A stretch of 64,000 nucleotides of DNA from Cellulomonas humilata (GTDB taxonomy: Bacteria > Actinomycetota > Actinomycetes > Actinomycetales > Cellulomonadaceae): assembly GCF_013359775.1 (NCBI RefSeq), contig NZ_JABMCI010000068.1:1-64000 (forward strand), given 5' to 3'. The notes beneath the pieces are model-generated. The model had not been told where the DNA came from. It worked only from the letters and a program-made list of their open reading frames with translations, and did no database searches. Positions 38,815-46,822 of the stretch are shown one piece after another. A program made the position numbers and the translations under genes. Positions within the stretch are counted from its first letter, which is position 1. Every line of letters begins with the position of its first letter.

Positions 38815-39941
38815 TGACGATGTACGTGCTGATCCCGGCCTACGAACCCGACGACCGGCTGGTCGCCCTCGTCGCCTCCTTGCGGTGCGCCGACGTCGAC
38901 GTCCTCGTCGTCGACGACGGCAGCGGGCCGGCCTACGGGCGCACGTTCGACGAGGTGGGCGCCCTGGGCGCGACCGTCGTCGGATACGACGCCAACCGGG
39001 GCAAGGGCCACGCGCTCAAGCTCGGCTTCGCGTGGCTGGCCGAGCACCGGCCGGGCAGCGACGTGGTCTGCGCCGACTGCGACGGTCAGCACCTGGTGCC
39101 CGACATCCTCGCCGTGGCGGACCGGGTGGCCGGCGGGGGCGGCGCGATGGTGCTCGGCGCCCGACGCTTCACCGGCCACGTCCCGCTGCGCAGCCGGTGG
39201 GGCAACGCGCTCACCGGCGTGCTGGTGCGGGCCGCGACGGGGCTCCTGGTGCACGACACGCAGACCGGCCTGCGGGGCTACCCGGCGGCGATGCTCGGCT
39301 GGCTGAGGAGCGTCGAGGGCGAGCGGTTCGAGTACGAGCTGGACCTCCTGCTGCGCGCGTCGCAGGACGGGATCGCGCTCGAGGAGGTCGAGATCGAGAC
39401 CGTCTACCTGGACGAGAACGCGTCGTCGCACTTCCGGCCCGTCATCGACTCGGCCCGGGTGTACGCCCCGCTGCTGCGGTTCTCGCTGTCGTCGTTCGGG
39501 TCGTTCCTCGTCGACACGCTCACCCTGCTCGCGCTCTTCTCGGTCACCGGCGCCCTGCTCCCGTCGGTGGTCGCGGCGCGCGTCCTGAGCTCGTCGGTGA
39601 ACTTCGTCGCCAATCGCCGGCTCGTGTTCGCGGGCGGTCGCGCCAAGTCGCTGCGCGCCGCGGCCGCCCAGTACGGGGTGCTCGCGGTGACGATGCTCGC
39701 CGCGAACTTCGGCGTGCTCACCGCACTGACGAGCGTCGGCATCGCGCTGCTGCCCGCCAAGGTGCTCACCGAGGCCGCCCTGTTCGCGGCGAGCTACCAG
39801 CTGCAGCGGACCGTGGTGTTCGCGGCTCCTGGCCGGTCGGTCACGGCACGTCCCGCCGCGCCGGCCCCACGTACCGGCTCAGCGGCCGGATCAGTGAGTT
39901 CGCACCCAGCTGCTCCATCACGTGCGCCGTCCATCCCGTGA
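38814..39941 (+). CDS. GT2 glycosyltransferase fused to GtrA membrane domain
   Basis: A 375-aa bifunctional protein. Residues 1-230 are a DPM1/GT2 domain: YVLIPAYEPDDRLVALVASL, VLVVDDGSGPAYG, VVCADCDGQHLVPDI (DxD-like) and LVHDTQTGLRGYPAAML. Residues about 240-345 are a four-helix GtrA domain (LSSFGSFLVDTLTLLALFSV, VLSSSVNFVANRRLVF, YGVLAVTMLAANFGVLTAL), which moves or anchors lipid-linked sugars. It probably makes a polyprenyl-phosphate sugar. The last 101 nt overlap the 3' end of prpC on the other strand, encoding a Pro/Ala-rich tail. It is coupled to the phosphodiester glycosidase upstream. Confidence 0.87.
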   Translation: MTMYVLIPAYEPDDRLVALVASLRCADVDVLVVDDGSGPAYGRTFDEVGALGATVVGYDANRGKGHALKLGFAWLAEHRPGSDVVCADCDGQHLVPDILAVADRVAGGGGAMVLGARRFTGHVPLRSRWGNALTGVLVRAATGLLVHDTQTGLRGYPAAMLGWLRSVEGERFEYELDLLLRASQDGIALEEVEIETVYLDENASSHFRPVIDSARVYAPLLRFSLSSFGSFLVDTLTLLALFSVTGALLPSVVAARVLSSSVNFVANRRLVFAGGRAKSLRAAAAQYGVLAVTMLAANFGVLTALTSVGIALLPAKVLTEAALFAASYQLQRTVVFAAPGRSVTARPAAPAPRTGSAAGSVSSHPAAPSRAPSIP

Positions 39942-40959
39942 TCCGGCTGGCCACGAACAGCGGCGTGAACGTCGGGGTGTCGAACCCCATGAGGTGGTAC
40001 GCCGGCCCGGTGGGGTAGTCGAGGTTCGGCAGGATGTTCTTGCGCTCGGTCATCGCGCTCTCGAGGGCGGTGTACAGGGCCAGCAGGTCCGGCCGGTCGT
40101 AGTGCTCGACCAGGGTCACCAGCGACTCGTGCATCGTCGGCACCCGGGAGTCGCCGTGCTTGTAGACGCGGTGGCCGAAGCCCATGATCTTGCGCTTGTG
40201 CGCCAGGGCGTCGTCCAGCCAGTCCGCGGCCCGGTCGGCCGTGCCGATCTCCGCGAACGTCGCCATGACCGCCTCGTTGGCACCGCCGTGCAGGGGTCCC
40301 TTGAGCGCGCCGATCGCGCCGACGACCGCGGAGTGCAGGTCGGAGAGGGTCGACGCGATGACGCGGGCGGTGAACGTGGACGCGTTGAACGAGTGCTCGG
40401 CGTACAGGATCATCGAGACCTCGAAGGCGTGCACGACGACCGGGTCGGGCACCTCGCCGAACGTCATCCAGAGGAAGTTCTCCGCGAACCCGAGGTCGTC
40501 GCGGGGCGCGACCGGGTCCTGACCCCGGCGGCGGCGCTGGTCGAGCGCCACGATCCCGGGGATCTGGGCCAGGAGGTGCACGGACTTGGCCAGGTTCGCC
40601 TCGCGCGACGAGTCCTGCTCGGTCGGGTCGTGCGCGCCGATCACACTGACCGCCGTGCGGACCACGTCCATCGGGTGGCACGTGGTCGGCAGCGCGAGCA
40701 CGGCGTCGACCACCGGAGCCGGCAGCACCCGCTGGGAACGCCCGGTCGACTGGAGGTCGGCCAGCTGCGCGGCGTCGGGGAGCTCGCCGTGCCACAGGAG
40801 GTACGCGACCTCCTCGAACGAGCACCTCGCCGCGAGCTGCTGCACGGGGTAGCCGCGGTACAGCAGCGAGTTGCTCTCGGCGTCCACCGAGGAGACCTCG
40901 GTGGTGTCGACGACCACGCCGGCGAGGCCCTTGTGGATCTGCGTGTCGGACTCGGTCAT
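39841..40959 (-). CDS. prpC: 2-Methylcitrate synthase / citrate synthase
   Basis: Condenses propionyl-CoA with oxaloacetate in the methylcitrate cycle. The 372-aa type is shorter than hexameric GltA, fitting PrpC. HKGLAGVVVDTTEVSSVD and SLLYRGYPVQQLA are typical openings. KGPLHGGANEAVMATF and IMGFGHRVYKHGDSR carry the catalytic His residues, and the Asp is in MGFDTPTFTPLFVASR. ATG 40959 has GGAGG 7 nt upstream; an in-frame ATG at 40974 overlaps that site. It lies 41 nt downstream of prpB in the prpD-prpB-prpC operon, the order known from Corynebacterium. Confidence 0.92.
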   Translation of the reverse strand: MTESDTQIHKGLAGVVVDTTEVSSVDAESNSLLYRGYPVQQLAARCSFEEVAYLLWHGELPDAAQLADLQSTGRSQRVLPAPVVDAVLALPTTCHPMDVVRTAVSVIGAHDPTEQDSSREANLAKSVHLLAQIPGIVALDQRRRRGQDPVAPRDDLGFAENFLWMTFGEVPDPVVVHAFEVSMILYAEHSFNASTFTARVIASTLSDLHSAVVGAIGALKGPLHGGANEAVMATFAEIGTADRAADWLDDALAHKRKIMGFGHRVYKHGDSRVPTMHESLVTLVEHYDRPDLLALYTALESAMTERKNILPNLDYPTGPAYHLMGFDTPTFTPLFVASRITGWTAHVMEQLGANSLIRPLSRYVGPARRDVP

Positions 40960-40983
40960 GCGGTGTGCCTCCATCGTCGTTGA

Positions 40984-40995
40984 CGGAACGTTCCG
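40984..40995. promoter_or_regulatory. 12-bp perfect palindrome between prpB and prpC
   Basis: CGGAACGTTCCG lies within the 41-nt gap between the prpB stop and prpC start. It is too short for a strong terminator, but could be an RNA hairpin adjusting prpC expression or a protein site. Confidence 0.35.
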
Positions 40996-41000
40996 GCAGG

Positions 41001-41894
41001 TCAGAGCTTGAAGTTGAACACGTTCGCGTCGAACGCGCCGTACGCCTCGTAGTCCAGCAGCTCGTAGAGCTCGGCGCGCGTCTGCATCCGGTCCAGCAGG
41101 CCGGCCTGCGTGCCCTCCGCGCGGATGGTGTCGAGGCCGGCCATCGCGGCGCCCATCGCCAGCCGCAGCAGGGTGACCGGGTAGATCACGAGGTTCATGC
41201 CGATGTCCTCGAGCTGGCGGGCCGTGAGCAGCTCGCCCTTGCCGAACTCCGTCATGTTGGCCAGCAGCGGCACGTCGACCGCGGCACGCACGGCGGCGAA
41301 CTCGTCGGGACCTGTCATCGCCTCGGGGAAGATCGCGTCCGCGCCCGCGTCCACCAGCGCCTTGGCCCGGTCCACCGTGGCCGCCAGACCGTCGACCGCG
41401 CGGATGTCCGTGCGGGCGATGACCAGGAAGTTCGGGTCGCGGCGACCGTCGACGGCCGCGCGGATCCGCTTGAGTGCGGTGTCCTCGTCGACCACGGCCT
41501 TGCCGTCCAGGTGGCCGCAGCGCTTGGGGTTCACCTGGTCCTCGATGTGGCAGCCGGCCAGGCCGGCGTCCTCGAGGCCCTGGATGGTGCGCGCGACGTT
41601 CATGGGCTCGCCGAAGCCGGTGTCCGCGTCGACGATCGACGGCAGTCCGGTCATCCGGGCGATCTGGCCGGCGCGCTGGGTGACCTCGGTGGCCGTCGTC
41701 AGGCCGATGTCCGGCAGGCCCAGGTCCGCCGACAGCACCGCGCCGGACACGTACACCCCGTCGAAGCCCTTGGCCTCGATCAGCCGCGCCGACAAGGGGT
41801 TGAACGCGCCGGGCAGCTGGAGAAGCCGGCCTGAGGCGAGAGCCTCGCGCAGGGCGACGCGCTTGTCCGCCGACGTGGCGGTCGCGTAGAGCAT
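41001..41894 (-). CDS. prpB: 2-Methylisocitrate lyase
   Basis: Splits 2-methylisocitrate into pyruvate and succinate. The 297-aa TIM barrel of the isocitrate lyase/PEP mutase family contains LLQLPGAFNPLSARLIEAKG, VYVSGAVLSADLGLPD, SIVDADTGFGEP (Mg ligand Asp) and the active-site loop VNPKRCGHLDGK, whose K-R-C-G-H is specific for lyases. ATG 41894 shares its A with the prpD stop (TGATG), so the two are translationally coupled. Confidence 0.94.
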   Translation of the reverse strand: MLYATATSADKRVALREALASGRLLQLPGAFNPLSARLIEAKGFDGVYVSGAVLSADLGLPDIGLTTATEVTQRAGQIARMTGLPSIVDADTGFGEPMNVARTIQGLEDAGLAGCHIEDQVNPKRCGHLDGKAVVDEDTALKRIRAAVDGRRDPNFLVIARTDIRAVDGLAATVDRAKALVDAGADAIFPEAMTGPDEFAAVRAAVDVPLLANMTEFGKGELLTARQLEDIGMNLVIYPVTLLRLAMGAAMAGLDTIRAEGTQAGLLDRMQTRAELYELLDYEAYGAFDANVFNFKL

Positions 41895-43420
41895 CAGAAC
41901 AGTCCTTCCGGGGTGCCGACCGACTCGAGCAGGCCGGCCGGTGCCACGACCGTCAGGCCCGCGAGCTGGTCGGCGGCGAGGTGCGGCAGCCGCTGCGCCA
42001 CGTCGAGGAACCGCTCGATCTCCGCAGCCTCCAGCACGCCGGCGGCGAGCGCGCGGAACTTGGCCACGTACTGCGCGCGGGCGAACGGCCGGGCGCCCAG
42101 CGGGTGGGCGTCGGCCACCGCGAGCTCCGCGACGACGACCTCGCCGCCGGTGGTCGTGATCTCGACGCGGCCGCCGAACGCCTTCTGCGCCGGGTCGCTC
42201 GAGTGGTACCGCTCGGTCCAGGCGGGGTCCTCGGTGGTGGAGACCTTCTGCCACAGCTCGACGGTGTCCGGCCGAGCGGCGCGGTCGGGGGCGTAGGAGG
42301 CCACGTGGTCCCAGACGCCGTCCTGCAGCGCGACGGTGAAGATGTACGGGATCGAGTGGTCGAGGGTCTCGCGCGACGCGGCGGGGTCGTACTTCTGCGG
42401 GTCGTTCGCCCCGGAGCCGATCACGTAGTGCGTGTGGTGCGACGTGTGGATGACGATCGACGCCACGTTGTGCGGGTTGGTGAGGTCGGGGCGCTGGCGG
42501 TGGAGGTTCCGGGCCAGGTCGATGAGCGCCTGCGACTGGTACTCCGCCGAGTGCTCCTTGGTGTACGTGTCGAGGATCGCCGTCTTCGGCTCGCCGGGCG
42601 CGGGCAGCGGCACGTCGTACGCCGCGTCGGGGCCGTCGAGCAGCCACGCGATCACCCCGTCCTCACCCTCGTAGATCGGCGTCGGGGAGGTCTCGCCACG
42701 CATGGCCCGGTCGACGGCCTCGATGGCCACCTTGCCCGCGAACGCCGGGGCGTAGGCCTTCCACGACGAGATCTCGCCCTTGCGGGACTGCCGGGTGGCC
42801 GTCGTGGTGTGCAGCGCCTGGCCGACCGCGTGGAAGATCACCTCGGGGGACAGGTCGAGCAGCGTGCCGATCCCCGCCGCGACCGACGGGCCGAGGTGCG
42901 CGACGTGGTCGATCTTGTGCGCGTGCAGGCTGATCGCGCGGACCAGGTCGACCTGGATCTCGTAGCCGGTGGCGATCGCCCGCACCAGCGCCGCGCCGTC
43001 GCGACCGGTGTGCTGCGCGACGGCGACCAGCGGCGGGATGTTGTCGCCGGGGTGGGAGTAGTCGGCCGCCAGGAACGTGTCGTGGTAGTCGAGCTCGCGC
43101 ACCGCGACGCCGTTGGCCCATGCCGCCCACTCGGGGCTGACGCGGGTGGAGGGTGCCACGCCCGAGACGGTCGACCCGTGCCGGGGGCCCGCGTACGGGT
43201 GCTCGAGGGCCTGGGCGCGGGCGGTCGACGGGGGAGTGCGCGTCAGCGAGGCGACGGTGACCGCCGCGTTGTCGATGACCCGGTTGATGATCATGTCGAC
43301 CACGTCGTCCGGGACGTCGACCGGGTCGGCGGCGACCTCGGCGATCTTCCACGCCAGCTGGTCGCTCCGGGCCAGCCGGTCCGCGCTGGGGTGGACGCGT
43401 ACGGCGTGGGTCTGGGTCAT
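41894..43420 (-). CDS. prpD: 2-Methylcitrate dehydratase
   Basis: Dehydrates 2-methylcitrate to methylaconitate. The 508-aa MmgE/PrpD family protein shows [73 protein letters not shown] segment [20 protein letters not shown], and [19 protein letters not shown]. Cofactor-free. It is first gene of the prpDBC operon, with AGGAA upstream of the ATG. No PrpR-type regulator is adjacent; control could be by a distant regulator. Confidence 0.93.
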   Translation of the reverse strand: MTQTHAVRVHPSADRLARSDQLAWKIAEVAADPVDVPDDVVDMIINRVIDNAAVTVASLTRTPPSTARAQALEHPYAGPRHGSTVSGVAPSTRVSPEWAAWANGVAVRELDYHDTFLAADYSHPGDNIPPLVAVAQHTGRDGAALVRAIATGYEIQVDLVRAISLHAHKIDHVAHLGPSVAAGIGTLLDLSPEVIFHAVGQALHTTTATRQSRKGEISSWKAYAPAFAGKVAIEAVDRAMRGETSPTPIYEGEDGVIAWLLDGPDAAYDVPLPAPGEPKTAILDTYTKEHSAEYQSQALIDLARNLHRQRPDLTNPHNVASIVIHTSHHTHYVIGSGANDPQKYDPAASRETLDHSIPYIFTVALQDGVWDHVASYAPDRAARPDTVELWQKVSTTEDPAWTERYHSSDPAQKAFGGRVEITTTGGEVVVAELAVADAHPLGARPFARAQYVAKFRALAAGVLEAAEIERFLDVAQRLPHLAADQLAGLTVVAPAGLLESVGTPEGLF

Positions 43421-43519
43421 CCGTTCCTGCCTCTCGGTGCGTCGGTCGTCCGGCGTCGCACGACCACGGACCGAGGGTAGTGCGCTCCGCCGGGGTCGCC
43501 CGTCCGGCGAGGTGGCGAG

Positions 43520-44344
43520 TCAGCCGGCCCGGCCGTCGGCGTCGCACGGCGGGTCGAGGACGAGACCGATGGCGGCCCCCTGCGTCTCCATGAGCGCGAG
43601 GGTGCGCTCCATCGCGATCGGCTGCAGCTTGCCGACACCGGGCCCGTGCGGATGGTCGAAGAAGCCGATGAGCAGCAGCAGGAGAGTGATGACGAGCGTC
43701 ACGCTGCCCATCAGGACGGCCTGGGTGGGCGCCCGCTCCGCCGAGTCGGCGAAGAACAGCATGTAGACGAAGATGACGCCCGCGACGATGTACAGGACGA
43801 TCCAGAGCGGCAGCGGGATGAGGCCCTCGGCGCCGTGCACCCGCGACTGACGCGCCTGCTGCCGGTCGGCGGTCTCGTCGGCCCACCGGTCGTACGCCGA
43901 CTGCTCCGCGTTCGTCTGCGGGTCGACGTCGCGGAACGTCTGGAACATCGCGACGCCCCACGGGTTCACGGAGTCGCCGATCGTCCCGGCCACCATGGCG
44001 GGCCACTCCGTCCGGACCACCGCCCGGGCGTAGCAGACGAGCTCGCCGGTGAGCTCGTCGCGCACGTCCTGCGGCATCAGCTGCGCGGTCTGCAGCTGCT
44101 GGGCCACGAGCTCGGCCTCGAGCTGGGCGCCGGACCGGGCCTCGTCGTAGGACTGGAACGCCAGGAAGATGATGAAGCCGAGCAGCACCGAGAACCCGGT
44201 GGCCAGGACGCCGAACACGCCCGACGCGCGGTCCCCGTCGCTGAACCAGCTGCCCTCGGGGGAGCGGCGTCGGACGAGCAGCATCGCGACCACGGTGAGC
44301 GCGGTGATCGCGACGGCGAGCGCGCCCGACGCGAGCACGCTCAT
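43520..44344 (-). CDS. DUF4239 (bestrophin-like) membrane protein
   Basis: A 274-aa protein with TM helices at the N-terminus (VLASGALAVAITALTVVAML) and at about 45-65 (GVFGVLATGFSVLLGFIIFLAF). A soluble helical middle (LEAELVAQQLQTAQLMPQDV) is followed by two C-terminal TMs (LPLWIVLYIVAGVIFVYMLF and VLMGSVTLVITLLLLLIGFF). The 2+2 layout and the QSYDEARSGAQLEAELV segment match DUF4239. Its molecular role is unknown. ATG 44344 overlaps the stop of the preceding membrane gene (ATGA), making it the last gene of a five-gene strand-consistent block. Confidence 0.78.
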   Translation of the reverse strand: MSVLASGALAVAITALTVVAMLLVRRRSPEGSWFSDGDRASGVFGVLATGFSVLLGFIIFLAFQSYDEARSGAQLEAELVAQQLQTAQLMPQDVRDELTGELVCYARAVVRTEWPAMVAGTIGDSVNPWGVAMFQTFRDVDPQTNAEQSAYDRWADETADRQQARQSRVHGAEGLIPLPLWIVLYIVAGVIFVYMLFFADSAERAPTQAVLMGSVTLVITLLLLLIGFFDHPHGPGVGKLQPIAMERTLALMETQGAAIGLVLDPPCDADGRAG

Positions 44345-45024
44345 CCGAAGCGCACCGGGTAGGTGGCGAGCACGCCGACGGTCGCGAGGAGGAACACGCC
44401 CGCCAGCACGATCATCGCCGTGCGGCTCCGGACCGAGCTGAGCTTGCCGCCGATCCCGCAGAAGAAGAGCACCGACGCGCACATGACCGTGGCGAGCACA
44501 TAGTTGTCCTTCCGCTGGTTCGCCTCCCGAGCGATCGTGGCAGACGCGTCGGCGGACGACTCGAGCCGCTGGGACTCCTGCGCGGCGGCGAGGACGTACT
44601 CGTCCATCGCGAACGGGCTCGGCGGCGCCTCAGGATCGGTCGCCGGGTCCTCGGCGAGCCAGGCGTGCAGGGCCGGCCGGAACTCGGGACGGAACCGCTC
44701 GTACAGGAACCCCGAGTACGTCGTCGGGTCCGGCACGTACGACGGGGGGAGGACCTGACCCTGCTCCTCGTTCACCGCTGCCAGCCAGTCCGTGAACAGC
44801 GTGACGTCGATGATCGTCTGCTGCCCGGCCAGGGTGGCCGACCGGTTCGAGAGCGTGCGGTCCGCCGTCGCGGCGCTGTACGAGGCCGTCGAGTAGCCGC
44901 CCCACTTGCTGCTCTGGAACGCCGACCACGCCGTCGTCACGGTCGCGGCCGCCAGCAGGATCGTCGCGACGAGCTCGAGGTGCCGGTGCCAGGCGGTGGT
45001 GCTGTCGTCCCGAGCGTCGTCCAC
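44341..45024 (-). CDS. Membrane protein of unknown function
   Basis: The 227-aa protein has one N-terminal TM (HLELVATILLAAATVTTAWS). A 120-residue extracytoplasmic or cytoplasmic domain follows, rich in Tyr/Ser near the start (SSKWGGYSTASYSAATADRT). Two C-terminal TMs close it (YVLATVMCASVLFFCGIGG and TAMIVLAGVFLLATVGVLA). The segment AWSAFQSSKWGGYSTASYS recalls actinobacterial DUF4337-like proteins, but I am not sure. The GTG start is used. It overlaps the DUF4239 gene by 4 nt, so the two are likely partners. Confidence 0.7.
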   Translation of the reverse strand: MDDARDDSTTAWHRHLELVATILLAAATVTTAWSAFQSSKWGGYSTASYSAATADRTLSNRSATLAGQQTIIDVTLFTDWLAAVNEEQGQVLPPSYVPDPTTYSGFLYERFRPEFRPALHAWLAEDPATDPEAPPSPFAMDEYVLAAAQESQRLESSADASATIAREANQRKDNYVLATVMCASVLFFCGIGGKLSSVRSRTAMIVLAGVFLLATVGVLATYPVRFG

Positions 45025-45092
45025 GGCTCACCGTCCTCGGTGGGACCCGGGCGGTCCCGGGTGGTCCCCTCCGACCACCCGGGCGCCCGACG

Positions 45093-45470
45093 TCAGGCCA
45101 GCGCCCTGGCCTTGAGCGTGGCGAACTCCCGGTCGTCGATCACGCCCTGGTCGAGCAGCGCCTTGGCGTCGCTGATCTGGCTGGCCGGAGAGCTCCCCGC
45201 CACCCCGCGGATGTAGGCGTCGGTGTCCGACTTGGCCTGCACCACGGCCGTGGCCTGCCGCTCGCTCATGCTGCGGCCGCGGGCGATCAGGTAGATGAAC
45301 GCGGTGAGGAAGGGCAGGAACACCAGGGCGATCATCCACAGCGCCTTGAGCCATCCGCTGAGCTCCCTGTCCCGGAACAGGTCGCCGATGATCTGGAACA
45401 GGATCACCAGATAGGCGAAGAAGAGGAACCACCAGATCATCAGCCAGAGCCACTGCCCGAACGTGTCCAT
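45093..45470 (-). CDS. Small membrane protein with PLDc_N-like and SHOCT domains
   Basis: A 125-aa protein. Two N-terminal TMs (WLMIWWFLFFAYLVILFQII and LKALWMIALVFLPFLTAFIY) with the loop DLFRDRELSGW resemble the PLDc_N two-helix module. It ends in a SHOCT domain (QISDAKALLDQGVIDDREFA), a short oligomerisation motif. This arrangement is common in actinobacteria; the function is not known. It sits 37 nt after a second SHOCT gene. Confidence 0.8.
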   Translation of the reverse strand: MDTFGQWLWLMIWWFLFFAYLVILFQIIGDLFRDRELSGWLKALWMIALVFLPFLTAFIYLIARGRSMSERQATAVVQAKSDTDAYIRGVAGSSPASQISDAKALLDQGVIDDREFATLKARALA

Positions 45471-45507
45471 CGACGTCTCGTCTCTCTCGGTTGTGGAGCC
45501 TCGGGAG

Positions 45508-45801
45508 TCAGTACCCGCCGAGGATGCGGGCCTTCTGGGCCTCGAACTCGGCGTCGGTCAGGACGCCCGAGTCGTGCAGGGACCCCAGCTGAGCCAGCTG
45601 GGCCAGCTTGTCGTCCATGGCCGGTGCCGCCGGTGCCGCTGCCGGTGGCGGTGCGGCGTACGTGGGGGCGGGCGCCGCCTCCTGCGGGGCCTCCTGGGCG
45701 GCCCAGCGGCCCGCCTGGCGTCGGGAGACGCGGTTGGAGACCGCCGTGGCGGTCCCGGCGATGGCGGCGGTGCGGGCGACCCCGCGGATGAGTCCTGGCA
45801 T
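45508..45801 (-). CDS. SHOCT domain protein
   Basis: The 97-aa protein begins MPGLIRGVARTAAIAGTATA, continues with SNRVSRRQAGRWA and a Pro/Ala-rich linker, and ends with a SHOCT motif (LGSLHDSGVLTDAEFEAQKA). The N-terminal helix is amphipathic or weakly hydrophobic and may touch the membrane. SHOCT domains are thought to mediate assembly. It lies directly after the DUF6325 gene (51 nt) and before another SHOCT gene, so the two SHOCT proteins may interact. Confidence 0.8.
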   Translation of the reverse strand: MPGLIRGVARTAAIAGTATAVSNRVSRRQAGRWAAQEAPQEAAPAPTYAAPPPAAAPAAPAMDDKLAQLAQLGSLHDSGVLTDAEFEAQKARILGGY

Positions 45802-45852
45802 CGGTCTCGTCCTCTCGCTTGGTGTCGAGCTCGGTGTGGTGTCGAGCGCCCG

Positions 45853-46299
45853 TCAGGAGGCGGGCTCGGTGGCGTCGAGCGCGGCGAGGAGTGCCTGCAC
45901 GGGGATGCGGCCGCTGGCGACCAGCTGGGCACCGTTGCGGCGCAGCGCGGTCGCGAACGGTGCCGCCCAGACGTTCTCGTAGACGAGCAGCGCGGCGGTC
46001 GTCCCCGGCTCGATGGCCGCGCCGGCCTCGTCGAGGTCGTCGTCGCCCAGCAGGCCGGAGGACGCCCCCTCGAAGAACGTGAGGTTGACGCCCCCGGGCA
46101 CCTCGTCGAGCGCGACCCCGGACACGCTGCCGTCCGCTGCCTTGCTCAGGAACGCGAGGTCCAGCACACGGATCAGCCCTCGGCCCACCAGGTCGAGCAG
46201 GTGCTCGAACGCGGACCCGTCCATGTTCGCGGTCGGGAGCTCGATCACCAGGTAGTCGATCGGACCGATCTCCTCGAGATCGGTGAGGTCCTCCGTCAT
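45853..46299 (-). CDS. DUF6325 family protein
   Basis: The 148-aa soluble acidic protein matches the DUF6325 pattern: IGPIDYLVIELPTANMDGSA, LDLVGRGLIRVLDLAFLSKA, LDEAGAAIEPGTTAALLVYE and NVWAAPFATALRRNGAQLVA. I infer a GvpF/L-independent, two-domain alpha/beta fold; function unknown. In other actinobacteria such genes occur beside SHOCT genes, as here. ATG 46299 was chosen because the region up to an ATG at 46398 is basic and unlike the family. It is the first gene of the five-gene block. Confidence 0.75.
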   Translation of the reverse strand: MTEDLTDLEEIGPIDYLVIELPTANMDGSAFEHLLDLVGRGLIRVLDLAFLSKAADGSVSGVALDEVPGGVNLTFFEGASSGLLGDDDLDEAGAAIEPGTTAALLVYENVWAAPFATALRRNGAQLVASGRIPVQALLAALDATEPAS

Positions 46300-46394
46300 C
46301 GTCCGCCGCCTCTCCTGCCCCCGGTGGGGGCGTCCTCGTCGCCGGTCCCCGCTGGGGACACCGCCACTGTCTGACGTGGCAGGCCCGCGAGTCG

Positions 46395-46411
46395 TCATGC
46401 AGAACGCATGA
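46395..46411. promoter_or_regulatory. Inverted repeat in the DUF6325/CMD divergent region
   Basis: TCATGC-AGAAC-GCATGA has perfect 6-bp arms. It lies in the 185-nt gap between the DUF6325 gene and the divergent CMD-like gene. It could serve as an operator for the block, possibly for the LuxR-type regulator encoded nearby. The remainder of the gap shows no other clear element. Confidence 0.4.
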
Positions 46412-46484
46412 AGTCCCTTTCATCCCATCTACGTGATGCCACCCGCGGCTCGGGCGTGCGTCGATGTGACGACGGAGGTGGACC

Positions 46485-46817
46485 GTGGACTACATCGAGC
46501 GACTGCGTCGGCTGGCACTCAACGACAGGCATCTCGAGGACGACGACCCCCTCGAGGCCCAGCCGCAGGAGCTCGACGTCCGGACGCTGGCGCTCGTCCG
46601 GCTCGCGGCCCTCGTCGCCACCGGGGGCGCGCAGCCGAGCTACAGCGCCGAGGCGGACGCGGCGGTGGGCGCCGGCGCGACCGCGGGCCAGATCGTCGAC
46701 GTCGTGGCGGGGATCATCCCGATCGTCGGGCTGCCCTGCGTCGTCGCGGCCGCACCCAAGCTCGCGCTCGCCCTGGGGTTCGACGTGATCGAGCCCTCCG
46801 ACGGTGCAGGGGACTGA
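46485..46817 (+). CDS. Carboxymuconolactone decarboxylase-like small protein
   Basis: The 110-aa protein LDVRTLALVRLAALVATGGA, then SAEADAAVGAGATAGQIVDV and GIIPIVGLPCVVAAAPKLAL follows the helix pattern of CMD proteins. The region where AhpD has CxxC reads PSYSAEA, so no peroxidase Cys pair exists. GTG 46485 has GGAGG upstream. It lies between the DUF6325/SHOCT block (divergent) and the LuxR gene (convergent), whose 5-nt spacing suggests a functional neighbourhood. It might be a non-redox structural or enzymatic variant. Confidence 0.72.
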   Translation: MDYIERLRRLALNDRHLEDDDPLEAQPQELDVRTLALVRLAALVATGGAQPSYSAEADAAVGAGATAGQIVDVVAGIIPIVGLPCVVAAAPKLALALGFDVIEPSDGAGD

Positions 46818-46822
46818 GAGAG

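Noticed and set aside
45853..46398. ATG 46398 as start of the DUF6325 gene
   Set aside because: The extra 33 residues are basic and unlike the family, and would cover the inverted repeat and promoter region.
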